Below, piece by piece: positions 32,817-43,581 of a DNA stretch of 64,000 nucleotides (position 1 is the first letter of the stretch; each line of letters starts with the position of its first letter). This stretch comes from Flammula alnicola. Taxonomy: Eukaryota; Basidiomycota; Agaricomycetes; Agaricales; Strophariaceae. Both the position numbers and the translations under genes were made by a program. A model generated the notes under the pieces. That model made no database searches. It had not been told where the DNA came from and saw nothing but the letters and a program-made list of their open reading frames with translations. The stretch covers positions 186,001 through 250,000 of the forward strand of contig JADNRV010000017.1 in the NCBI GenBank assembly GCA_015499995.1, written 5' to 3'.

Positions 32817-35800
32817 CTATCTATCATCCCCGCCTGCCACTCTCCCGCTGCTTGACCTGCAATTACCTTGGATGCGATTGGATGATCGCAGCGGCCGAAA
32901 AGAGACTTCGAACGTCGTACAGACGACGTTCGAAGTCAAGGAGGGACGACGGGCTTCGTCGTCCCTCCTTTGGCCTGTGGGTATAACAAAGGGCGGGTGG
33001 TGGGGATGTCGTACGCCCGTGGCTGATCGACGAGGTGGGCGGTTGCGCTGACAGGGGGCAGGCCGGGTTGCGTGGTCGCAGCCTATTTGGCTCCAGGTTG
33101 GTGAGGTCCAACGGCGCGGTGTCAAACGGCGGGGCAGATAGGCTGGTGATTGGTATACGGCAGCGGCGGCGATTTCGTGCACCATGGACGGTGACACCAG
33201 TGCCACCGCCGCTGCCGGTTCGCCTCGTCGTCGTCGTTGCGTCGAAGCACCAGTAGTGCTGCTGGTGTTGGTTCGCTTCTTGATCCTCGTCGTGGTGAAG
33301 CAGCAGAGACGCTGCTGCTGCTGGTCCTCGTTGTTGATAGGTTTGGAGGCCAAAATGCGGTGGTGGGAAGGGAGGCGCTGGTGGAGGCAATGGGGTGCGC
33401 GATGCCAAATAGCGCAGCAGATGGGGCTTGGGGGTGGTGTAAGGCCGTGGTGGGTGCCGGACAGCGGGGGCGCAGGCGCAGGCGGTATCTTGCTTGCTGG
33501 GTTGGTTGGATGGGAGGCGGGGATGATGGCGGGTTAGCTGGAACGTGGCAGCGGCGAGGGTGGTGGTAACGATGACAGCGAACGAGCCTGGAGAAAGGAG
33601 ACAGAGGGAGCTCGTGGGTCAGTGATGCGGTCATGGTAGGAAAATCTCGAAACGAGTCGCATATTGCGACTCATTTCCTGACGTACCGGGTGGGTCTCCC
33701 TCACATAGGGCCTCCCCTTATTTTCCTTCACTCCTCTCACCCTCCCAAATCCCCGTGAACACCAGCCCACGTACCTCAGAGAGGTGGGGGTCACACGACG
33801 TGGCTGTGGTTTGTTAGTGTCGTATAGTACCTGATTAGACATTAAATCAGTTATAAAATCAAATGAAAGGTAATCAAACACTTACTACATGTGTTTTTGA
33901 GGTCTTGAGGGGCAGGAGGGACAAGGTAGAAGTGAGGGAGGATGGTGGTGGTGGTGGAAGACCAAGATCAACGACGGTCAGTGTCGTTGATCTGATATCC
34001 GGCTGTTTCCGGGTCGATCCGATTGGTTGGCAAAGCCGGACCGACCAGCATTGGAGGCGTTCTCATCGTCGAGGACGTCTCGGACAACACTGAAATGAAC
34101 GTTAGAAGTATATTTTATTATCGGTATGCATTTAGATATGAAATAAATAAATATTTAACCATGTCCGAGTAAGGGCTTGACTTCCTAATACTACTCTATC
34201 GAAGTTGGCTTGAAAGCGTGGTGATTTCGGGCATTCTGAAACCACCTATCTCGCACTTTGTACTGCTGTGAGTATTGTGATGGCTCTAAAATATAGCTAG
34301 TCTAATAGAAGACAAGTATTACTTTAACAATATTCCCTTTCGCCGGTCTCCTTCAGAGTGTACGCAATGGTACATGATTTCTAGTCAACAAAGACACGAA
34401 GTGTGATAATCTCACATCAGAGATGGCCATAAAGATGGCATTTTGAAGTTAGTGTAATGCACAACCCACTTCAGCCTTAAACACTATCTAGAGACTTTAT
34501 ATGAAATTCATACAAAAGGTCTAGGGCATTATTTTAATTTGATACACTTAGAATGAGACCAAAAGGCGAGTTTGCCCATCTCAATAGCCCGAAATCACCA
34601 CGTTCTGATGGTCATTCGCAATAACTCTCCAGGAAATAGGAAATTTCAAGTTTTAAATTTATACTTGAGTATATTAGTTCTATTATATCTCTCAAAGTTA
34701 TATGGGTTTGACTACTTGCTTGGCTAATTTCAACATCCCGGTGTCATTGTCGACGACTCTGAAGACCCAATTATCGACGGCCCGGGATATTCAAACTCCG
34801 CTCGAACGACGATCAACAGTTTTCAACATCGTTGATCTCGTTCTCATACTTCCATCTTCCTCTCCAGTGCTGCCAGCCAGCTCCAATCCACCACCGGGTC
34901 GACACCCGCGCCGTGTGCCCCTCCCTCTCTGCCTTTGAGGATGTGGGCCGGCATCCAGCAAAGAAGATACTCTCCAGACGAAACCACGACCCAGCAAACG
35001 TCGCCAGCAACTGCAAAGAACGCGAGCTGCTGCTTCGACACGACGAAGGGGTTGGTGTAGAGGAGGAGGAGGAGGAGGAGGAGGAGGAGGAGGAGGAAGG
35101 GGAGAAGCAGCAGCAGTACTGCTGCTTCAATGCGATGACAATGGCCACCGTCGTCCTCGTCCCGTCCTCACCCTAGCCTCCTCCTAGTCGAATCCGGTTG
35201 GGCACGAAACGGTGTGTCCCCGCTCCCACCTCCCAGTTAGCACCACCACCGTCGGTCGCACCAGCATCTGCACCATTCCCCCTACCACGGCTCACCGACA
35301 GGGCAAAGTGGGTGGCGCAAGGCAGGTGAGCGGCACGCACGGCGCACGACAACACGATGGCGCGACAACGAAACGGCGCACGCCACCGCAGCTCGCCGCC
35401 GCGGGTAACGGAGACCACATCGCGACACCATCCAACGATGACACCACCATGACGCTGTGCAACGAATACAACACGACAAGTCTGACACCACAATGCACCG
35501 GGTGTGCCAACGACAACCCGACCATGGGTGCATCAACGCCGAGTCGACGATGCTGCCGCTACCGCTGCAGCATCACCCGACACGGCTTCCCCTCCAACAA
35601 CAACGTCGCCGCTGCGGCTGCAGCGTGCAGTTGTAACGACGAGGCCCGCCTCTGCGGCAACAACGACGAGTGCTGCAAGGCGACGACGAAGGGCCAGCAA
35701 TACGATGCAGGCGACGCGAGACGGGGCAGGGACATGAGGTGGGATAAAGGCGAGGCAATGGCAAAGGCGCAGGCAGTATGCTCGCGAGCACACGGCGGCA

Positions 35801-35907
35801 ACTGCGACATTCGCAACATGTGCTTGCAAGTTGCACGCGCCGAGTCCTGCTCGCGAGTCGCAGCCCCCGCCGTGTGCTCGGAGTGGGAGGCCGAGGGTAA
35901 TAGATAC
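32817..35907. other. GC-rich, hairpin-studded interior of the long-TIR element
   Basis: There is no supported gene; long open frames on both strands reflect GC-rich simple sequence, not codon use. Perfect or near-perfect hairpins occur at 32904-32937 (15-bp arms), 32938-32970 (14-bp arms), 33650-33676 (8-bp perfect core at 33654-33672), 33965-33993 (11-bp arms) and around 34803-34843 (one bulge). They share no common sequence. Composition is clearly different from the AT-rich arms. Confidence 0.6.
35060..35097 (+). repeat. (GAG)n microsatellite
   Basis: About 12 GAG/GGA triplets in an uninterrupted run, ending in GGAAGG. It lies in the interior of the long-TIR element. Confidence 0.9.
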
Positions 35908-37329
35908 AAAGCCCAGAGTGCCATTAGTAATGGCACTCTGGGCTTTTGTTATATATACATTGTATAATAGCTTTCTTTAAAGTATAATATACAAATTAAC
36001 GGACATATAACTACGAGAGTGGGCATCGAGAATGAGCAGCAAAAATGGTAATGCAAGTTACATGTTCCCGCCCTCAGTTCCTGACAAACTTGGTATCATT
36101 AGATTTCTATTTATGAGTAGATTCCAACTAGATAAAAAAAAGAGGCGGGACAAATGAATAGCGGCCAAGGAATGGTAAATCTTTTCGAAGTTGATGAGCG
36201 CTATTTTTATCGCCCATCCTATGCTATGCTAGCTTGCACAGAGCTGCCTCCGCCCCTTCCCTCCATCCTTTCTCTATAAAAATGGTATCATTCAGTTTGT
36301 ATTTATCTGTAGATTGCAGATATATATATAGACTTGAGGGGACAGGAGAATAGAGGCCAAGGAAATGCAAAAACATTTCGGAGTTTTTGAAATCTATTTA
36401 TATCACTCATCCTAGGCTATTCCGTAGCACTCTCCGAGCACCTAAAGCTGCATCCACCCTTTCCTGCCCTCCCTTGAGCTTAAAAGGGATCTAATCCATT
36501 TACATTTAATTACAGAATGCAAATATGCAATTATATGCAAGGGAAAGCGTGAATAAAGGTCAAAAATATCGAAATCTATATTTGGGAAGCCATCCATGTT
36601 CCGAGTGCACGACGTCATTTTCGGACCGATGTCTGGGACTAAAAATAGTTTCGAAGTGCCCGGAATTAAAAATAGCTTGCCAGGAACATGAAATAATATA
36701 ATGATGTCATTGCAATGATGCCCTCCCGAAATCCGGGTTATTTTTAGAACTACATCCAAAGTCATCCTTTGCAATCCACCCCGTCCCGCCCCTCATAAGG
36801 CGCGCAAATGACTGATTTGGATAGAGAAAAATTGGGGCTATGCAATGGTATTTTTTCCCCACCGAAAAGCGCGCGCGACGATGAGCGGCACCCAAAATAC
36901 AACCCCGGACATCATTTGCTGCATTGTTGACAGCTGTTTACCATCAGCCCCGCCCCAAATGGGCGTCATCCAAAGCCATGGGCGCCAATCCACCTGTTCC
37001 CGCCCTCCCCGACCTGCGGCAACACCTAGAATAGATTAAATAATATTTAGAGACCCTAAAGGAATTTTTCCCGCGCTCAAATGCGCCCCCAACGATGTGC
37101 AGCACCATATTTTGTGCCTGCCCATCAAATCTATGCATTGTTGATGTGTATTTACTATTACCCGCCGCCTACAAGGTGAGCAAAACCTGCCCCGGCTCAT
37201 CCGGCATGCTATATACAGTGTGTTACATGGTCTTAGGCAACGGCCTAAGTGGGGCAAACCTGTCATCTATGTATAACGTATTTTAGGCCACGGCCTAGAT
37301 ATCATATATAATTCTAGCTACTAAGGCTG
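35908..37329 (-). repeat. Long right inverted-repeat arm
   Basis: Inverted copy of the left arm. Its inner end is a 19-bp hairpin (35908-35926 with 35928-35946, one-base loop) with the same GCCCAGAGTGCC core as the hairpin closing the left arm. Confidence 0.85.
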
Positions 37330-37337
37330 ATGCCGTC

Positions 37338-38100
37338 CCACACCGCAAACCGAACAGAATCCACACCCGATGCCGCCAGTCGAACACGGACAGCCCATCA
37401 ATGGCATGTGATAAGGGGTGTAGAGGACGCCGAGGGCATAAGCGGAGGTGTTGACGGTGTACGTGGGATGACCGCCGGTTAGTCTCTTGCCTCCTGGTTC
37501 TGGTTCTGCTGGCCGTCCTGGGTCCATAGGCATGGGCATTGTTGGCTGAGCGCTGGCACCAATTGCAGTCATCGAACGCCGTACTCCCATCCCTCTTCTC
37601 GCCAAACAGCTCGACGCCCTTCCGACACTCGCCCAGGCCCAGATATGTCGCCGCCCACTAGTAGGTCAGTTATCGGCTCTTCGTATTGCTGTAGGTATTG
37701 TCTCAACTTTCTCGCTCGCTAGTGCTTGCACCGTCCTCTTTATGATTCATTTTGGTGCACTGCAGAGTCAGAAAGGTAAGCCAGGAGTCGGTTTTAGTTA
37801 TTGAGCTTACACGGAAATCCCACCCCACACTGCAATCCGAGCGCAGACGACCCATCGAGTGAAGCACGAGCAGGGTGCTGCACGATGTTGAAGGTGTAAG
37901 CGGAGGGGTCAAGGGTGTATGCGGTCGGTGGTTGCTGGTTTGGCAGGTGCGTCTCTCGCCTCCTTCTGAGCTTGTTGTTGACTGTCATTCTTGTCCGTGG
38001 AGGGTTCTAGGCACTCTGAAATGCGAAAATGTAAGTGAGGGTTCATTTTCATTGTTGTAGGAAGGTAACTAACCTGCTGTCTCGTACGTCTCGTCTCATC
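37338..38100 (-). other. Coding-like remnants of the outer element, right part
   Basis: The minus strand holds tyrosine/proline-rich segments (TAYTLDPSAYTFNIV near 37890 and PTYTVNTSAYALG near 37450) next to plausible splice sites, such as a donor GTGTAAGC near 37810 and an acceptor CTGCAG near 37760. They resemble the modules left of the nested element, so the two parts probably were one repeated-module gene. No full reading frame could be built and no family is recognised. Confidence 0.35.
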
Positions 38101-39212
38101 ATTCTATGAATAATGAGGATCGGAGCAGCTGCAACCCACGAAGTGAAAGACGCTACAGACACAGCATAGGGTGGGAGGGTGACAGCGGAACGTCACCATC
38201 GAGGTTTTCGGGGTTGACGGTATGTCTCTCATCTCATTCTGGTTGCTACTCAGATGCCGAGCCATTTCACTGCTGCAAACATGGAAACATGAGCCAAAGA
38301 AATCATTGGATAGAAGTAATGTTGCGACATAGGGATGTACTTACTTGGAGCCAGGCCATCAACTGCAGAGTCACATCATCACCGGTTCACTGCCCATCTA
38401 TTCCTAGAGAGTATACCAACCTCCGCCGAATGCTGATGATCAATGTCGAGCATGAGATGAGCATTTGAGATGGTGTAGTAGGTAGATGTGCTTGTTAATA
38501 CACCCTGGACTGCGAGGAAAACGAGGTGAGTACATCCTTACCTCCACCCTTTGACCATAAGACCATACCTTGCAGCATCTTCCATATCTCCAGAATGCCC
38601 AGATGACCCCAGATACATGCGAGCTCACTGCAAGCCAGGAGTGAGTCCATAGTCCAAAGATAGGATTTGTCTTTGTACGCACCTAGACTATGCAATGATA
38701 ACTTGATCCTCCCTTATTTCCGGCGGTTTGGGGCTGCATCGTGTCCTTGCAGGTGAAATCGAGCGTGGGTCCTGGCATGTTGATTTACAGAATCTAACAA
38801 AGGCAGAGTGTCGACGAAATGAGAGAAATGACGAGGGAGGTGGAGGTTGCAGAAAGAGAAGTCACTTCTTCCCAGGCTGGCAGCTCAGCCGAAAGTATTA
38901 AAGATTTCATTTATTGAGTGTCTATAGTACGCGACTAAAGAGACGGTAATAAACATAATATCCTCGTACGTACGTTGATAGACTTCCAGTAAATAATTCC
39001 GATAAATAGAGATAAAACAAAAAAGCGGGACATTACACCCACAAGTAACTCCCCCTCTCACGAAGAACAGCAATCATTCAGGACCTTCCTCCTTCTCCAC
39101 CCCTCACCCTGCAAGCGTATCCTATCCCCACCACCTGACGCCTCGCGGAAATGCATCGTCCGTGCATCGACCCACTACTCATCATAGTCCCACTGTGTGT
39201 GCAGATACTTAC

Positions 39213-39782
39213 CTTGCTCCCCAAATTCCTTCCCGCGGCGCAACCAGAGGCCTCGAGGTCTCGTTCATTGCCACCATCGGTCGTATGTCACCGCATGCCC
39301 GGGTCGTACATGCAGTCAAAGGTGGGGAGGGTTCAGCGGTGGCCACAGGCCTGCCATACCCCCCTGGGCCCTGGGCGCTCCTGCCCAGCGCTCTTGCAGC
39401 CTTGGTGTTCGTGGCCATTGGGGTACCCTCGAGTCCGGTTCTACATGAAAAAGAAGGTGTGAAGCTGTTAGCGAGGTTGTACGGATTGGTTTGCCACATA
39501 CCTCAGCTCTGAATCCCTCCTCACAGGCCCTGTTCCATTGTCAGTGTCACTACCCATACCAACAAGGTACAGGGTAGCCATACACCTGGTGGCATTCACC
39601 ATCTCCCTTGTCCTCCTCGAGCCCTCCCTCGCCGGCATCGTCATGTTTCCAAAGGTGATTGGCTTGCTTATGACGTGTGACGGTGCTGATGAGCGTTTGC
39701 ATAGGGTGGGCGTGGGTTGGGCCTCGTCATGTAGCGGGTTCTCATTCAGCTCGTATTCTTGCTGTTGCGGGTGCCGTTTCAT
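39213..39782 (-). CDS. Unknown Pro/Thr/Ala-rich protein of the outer element (3' end open)
   Basis: Minus-strand exons 39782-39502 and 39440-39213 are joined by a 61-nt GTATGT intron; a further GTAAGT donor follows 39213, so more exons are expected. The start is ATG at 39782 (MKRHPQQQEYELNENP). The first exon is polar (PTPTLCKRSSAPSHVISKP). The second is Gly/Ala/Arg-rich (TKAARALGRSAQGPGGYGRP). No domain is recognised, and base composition is GC-rich like the rest of the element. The frame is intact through both exons, which favours a real gene over chance, but function and downstream exons (perhaps using an acceptor near 39175) are unknown. Confidence 0.45.
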
Positions 39783-40082
39783 GATATCGCAAAAATGGCA
39801 GATGGGCAGGCAAACAGAAAGGTCATGTCGGTGACAACGAGCAGGCAGGAGGAGGGCCATGGTGGTGGAGGAACAGTACCGCTTGTGCCTCACTTTCCGC
39901 GTCGCTCTCTTATCCTCGTTGACGCATTATCCTCATGAGACGATGGCCCCAACAGATGGGCGAGTTGAGGAATGGGCAGGGGAGGTGTTGGCGGCAAGTG
40001 AGAGGTAGAGAGAGAGCGGAGAGGGCAGTACTGGCGGTTGGTTGGCGTGCTAGTATTTAGATCCCGCAGTGCCGAACCCGTT

Positions 40083-40178
40083 CAGTGATGCTGATGTGAT
40101 GACATACAGTCATCATGTCCAGTCCAGTACACGCTGACTGATAGAAATCACGTCAGCATTCTCCGGGCCAAAATCTTT
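40083..40178 (+). repeat. Left arm of third inverted repeat
   Basis: A 96-bp arm beginning CAGTGATGCTGATGTGATG and ending AAAATCTTT. It matches 42017-42118 inverted, with a 6-bp insertion and a few substitutions. It lies inside the outer element, left of that element's right arm. Confidence 0.8.
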
Positions 40179-40244
40179 TCGAATTCTAAGTACATACTTC
40201 TTTAAGTACATTGAAATTGCCTGTCCAATGTGTTTGCAAGAACT

Positions 40245-40374
40245 GATTCTAATTTCAATAATAGTCTTTGAATTCTTAAGAACTAAATTTTATATTACAG
40301 TAATAACATTTCAGACTTGATACAGCCTGGTCCTCGTTTTGCCATGCGAAGCAATGGCCCTCATCCCCCCAAGT
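40245..40374 (-). repeat. Right arm, outer inverted repeat
   Basis: Inverted copy of 30651-30780; its outer edge is followed by TTACTTCTTCAAATA and then CCTACTAA. Confidence 0.8.
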
Positions 40375-40439
40375 TTACTTCTTCAAATACCTACTAACCT
40401 ATCTATCGGCATGTTGTAGATTGTTCATTACTTTGCCAC

Positions 40440-40830
40440 CTCCCTCATGTGCAAGAATGAGCCGCATTGCTGCATCCACCACCACCTCCCTTGTGTGCAA
40501 GAGCAAGACGGAGGTGGTCTCTTGGCGACGTTTGACGCCGCCACCGCCTCTCCACCTCCCTCGTGTGCGAGAGCGAGACGGAGGTGGTGTTTCGGCGATG
40601 TTCAATGCCGCCACCACCTCTCCACCTCCCTCGCATGCAAGAGCGAGAGGAGGTGTTTTGGTGACGTTTGATGCCGCCACCGCCTCTCCAACTCCCTCGT
40701 GCCCAAGAACGAGACGGAGGTGGTGTTTTGGTGACGTTCGACGCCGCCACCACCTCTCCACCTCCCTCGCACTCGATGCGCCGCAACTGCGTCCTCCACC
40801 TCCTTCGCATGCAATAGCGAGCCAGAGGTG
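40440..40830 (+). repeat. Minisatellite, about 70-bp unit, about five copies
   Basis: Units repeat at 68-70 bp, each with a GAGCGAGACGGAGGTGG-like block followed by a GACGCCGCCACC-like block. Long open frames on both strands here come from the repetition and I do not call them genes. Confidence 0.75.
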
Positions 40831-41013
40831 GATTCCTCAACTCTGTAAACTGGCCATGTGAAGCTGCCCACAATGGGCACATGAACTGGGGGGCGTACAC
40901 AAAATATATATCTTCGCTTTCTTATGTGTATTGTAGATAGTAAATGGAATTATTTTTTCACTACAAAAATGCCCCGAGAGCCGACTACGTATATGTAATA
41001 GAACTACAAAGCT

Positions 41014-41450
41014 CTACCACACATAGGACCTACTCTTGAGAGCTTCTCCAAGCCTCTCAAGTTCAATCCGGCCTTCGACGTCATCCATTTTTGCCACGGC
41101 ATTCACATCCTCATCCTTCACCAGACCCAATAAACTCCATGACCCAAGACATAGAAGTGCATGTGTAGATGTTACAGAAAGCCGGCTCCGTGTGTGGTGA
41201 AGAATAAGATGTCCACGGCTGAAGAGCCGCTCAACATCAACGGATGTTGCTGAAAGAGAATATGAATTGGTACAAGAATGAAAAGAGAAGAGATAGTGCT
41301 TACCTGGAATGGTGAGATAATCGAGAGCCATTCGTGGAGGCGAGGGTATGTTTTGTGTTTCTCGTTCCACCACTTGATGGGATCCTTCACATCCTCGGGT
41401 TCACTTGTGAGATAAAGTTGGAGTTCATCAAAAACGGCCTTTGGGTGCAA
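41014..41450 (-). pseudogene. hAT transposase C-terminal remnant
   Basis: The minus strand shows the C-terminal dimerisation region of hAT transposases in two exons (41450-41304 and 41249-41014, GTAAGC intron). The first has DELQLYLTSEPEDVKDPIKWW and YPRLH. The second has ATSVDVERLFSRGHLILHHTRSRL then CLGSWSLLGLVKD. A one-base deletion between YPRLH and MALDYLTIP shifts the frame, and the rest of the transposase (the catalytic part) is absent. It is therefore a dead fragment. It sits between the arms of the third inverted repeat. Confidence 0.8.
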
Positions 41451-42016
41451 AGGTGCAAGTGCCGAGTCGTTGGTGCATCCCAGGTGTGTTCCTGCGCTCC
41501 GCCTCCGCCGCCGACTCCCTGTGGTATGAAATGATACCGGTAAGTCATTATTCGAGAGCCAATGTGGTGTTCATGGACTGACTTCGGGTTTGTCCAGTGA
41601 CTTCGCGGCAAGAGAGAGGGATGGGGGGTAAGATACATAGGAGTTTAGGTTGGAAATGAGGAGCGGGTGGGTCTGTACATAATGAGCACACCACTGGTAA
41701 GTCATATGCGATGAAGCGAAGGTGTTGTGGTACTGACCTTGGGCATTCTCCAGCCATATCGGCGCTGTCAAGGACAAGAGAGGTCGCTTGCGCTCAGGCC
41801 GTAGAACAGGGCGCGGCACTGCCGTTCTCACTAGGGGGCAAAGGAGCATGGAGGAAAGGAGCAAAGGTTGACGAAGAGTGGGTATAGTCGCCAGCCGTTG
41901 CAACCCTTTCGATTGGCATGGACATTGGCATTGATGTTGGACGAATGTTGGTTGGGCATCGGTACGGAATCGACTCTCCGCTTCGTCGTTGCTGACAAGA
42001 CCCGTGGGGGACAGAC

Positions 42017-42118
42017 AAAGATTTTGGCCCAGAGAGTGCTGATGTAATTTCTATCAGTCAGCATGTACTGGACTGGACATGATGACTGTATGTCATCACA
42101 TCAGCATCCATCACTGGA
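42017..42118 (-). repeat. Right arm of third inverted repeat
   Basis: Inverted partner of 40083-40178. No target duplication was found outside the pair. Confidence 0.8.
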
Positions 42119-43140
42119 CAAGGCACCATCAGTGCATGACCACGTGCAGAAACATTTCAACTTTCACAAAAATATGCAAAGGACTGTAGTATTGCTCGGA
42201 CGATGGAGATCTTGGGCTCAATTGAAAGCTATTAATGAGTAGAATTCATCTATCATAATTTTGGAGCTTAGTAAAAGACCCCCCTATGTGAAATTTGCGA
42301 ATTACTGTAGACACTTCCCACATTTGGACATTCTTTGTCATTGTTTGACATTGCCTTTACCTGGCACAGGGCTAGCCGGTCCGAAAGTAGGCTCACATTT
42401 GGAAAGTAGGCTCGCACTTAGAAAATACTCACATTTAGAAAATAGGCTTGCTTTTCTAGTATGTAGCTAGTGTAATATAATTTGGGTGGCTTGGTCAAGT
42501 AATGTAGTGCACTATTAAAGGAAAAGGCTCGCATCGGAAAGTGGCTCAGCTCGCAAGCTTGACGTGTGCGTGCAAATTGCAATAATTTGGGGAGCCACAT
42601 CTGCAGCATCAAAAACTGTTCAGTGGTGCAGTGGCGGCGTTGAAGGGAGGGTTGGCTGATTGGCTGAACCCTGCTATTACTAAATATACTTGGCAGATTT
42701 AGTGAATGGTATCCCAATTCCTGAACTAGAATGCACCAAAATTGACTATAGATAAGATAAACCTAGCCATCAGACAAACATATACAAAATTTCCCTCAGT
42801 TTTGATGCCAAAGGGTCCTCTCTGCAGAGGTCCGGGTTATAAAAAAAAACGAAACCCCTAAAAGGGTCCTCATAATCACGTGTTATACTTTATACTCATG
42901 TGACTATAGATAAGATAAACCTAGCCATCAAACAAACATGTACAAAATTTCCCTCAGTTTTGATGCCAAAGGGTCCTCCTGCAGAGGTCGGGTTAAAAAA
43001 CGAAGCCCCTAACGGGTCCTCGTAACATAATTTGTCTACTAAACTGGCCTCGGAAATGCTCTCAGCTGACGGTATAAATTATTTGGCCAAAAGTCGACAC
43101 TGCCCTGATGAAACACGGACCTTGTTATAAGGGGATTTGA
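42119..43140. other. Spacer with a 158-bp tandem duplication
   Basis: No gene. Direct repeats with a 158-bp period start at 42744 and 42902 (GACTATAGATAAGATAAACC in both) and run to about 43020. They appear to replace the missing 5' end of the kinase pseudogene that follows. Confidence 0.6.
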
Positions 43141-43581
43141 TTGAGCCTACAAGACTCTCGACAGCACCACGTCGCGACCAAGCTAGTCGAGGACAACAGC
43201 GACGAATATCGGATTTTGCGCTTCCTGAGCGAACAAAGTCTAGACACATTGCAAGAAAACTGTATTATTCCGGCTCTTGATCTTTTGCCAATTGAAAACT
43301 TTTGCTTTGCAGGAATGCCAAGGTGAGCTTAAACCAATGTCAGCGGCCACCTAGGTCCTGTATAACTGTTTTTGCATCAGATGGGGCTCTTCAATAACCC
43401 TCCCAGAGAGCCATGTCATGCGCAAAGTTCTTCAGATCATGCATTCGATGCTCAAGGTAGGCCGTGTCACTTATTCTTCGTTATTACAAGTATCATACGT
43501 GTAGGGTTTGACTTTTTTTTTCTTACAAGCACACAATATTGTCCGTCGCGTGAGTTTGTCTTCTGTTTACATTGCAAACGA

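Larger units (their letters stand above)
31370..37329. mobile_element. 6-kb element with about 1.45-kb terminal inverted repeats and 8-bp target duplication
   Basis: The two ends are long inverted repeats, about 31370-32816 and 35908-37329. They are flanked by an identical 8-bp word ATGCCGTC at 31362-31369 and 37330-37337. An 8-bp duplication is typical of hAT-like insertions and also of some other superfamilies. The termini contain small palindromes built on TAGGCCGTGGCCTA. The 3.1-kb interior is GC-rich, holds several perfect hairpins and a GAG microsatellite, and has no recognisable transposase. It is therefore probably a non-autonomous foldback element. It is inserted inside the outer element and interrupts coding-like sequence there. 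Confidence 0.8.
30651..40389. mobile_element. Outer inverted-repeat element (contains a nested element)
   Basis: The left inverted repeat runs from 30651 (ACTTGGGGGGATGAGGG) to about 30780. The right one lies at about 40245-40374 in opposite orientation, around 130 bp with small gaps. The 8-bp word CCTACTAA occurs directly before the left arm (30643-30650) and 15 bp outside the right arm (40390-40397), a candidate target duplication. Inside are a spliced gene on the minus strand (39213-39782), further coding-like pieces at 30780-31361 and 37338-38100, and the nested element 31370-37329. No transposase is visible, so it is probably non-autonomous. Confidence 0.55.

Noticed and set aside
33035..35967. 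Long overlapping open frames on both strands in the GC-rich interior
   Set aside because: They occur on both strands at once, are made of simple-sequence Arg/Ala/Ser/Pro tracts, and have no domain or splice pattern; composition explains them.
40440..40830. CRISPR-like spaced repeats
   Set aside because: Units are contiguous and diverged with no unique spacers, and the genome is eukaryotic; it is a minisatellite.
40421..40900. 146-151-residue open frames on both strands
   Set aside because: Produced by the 70-bp minisatellite; no conserved domain.
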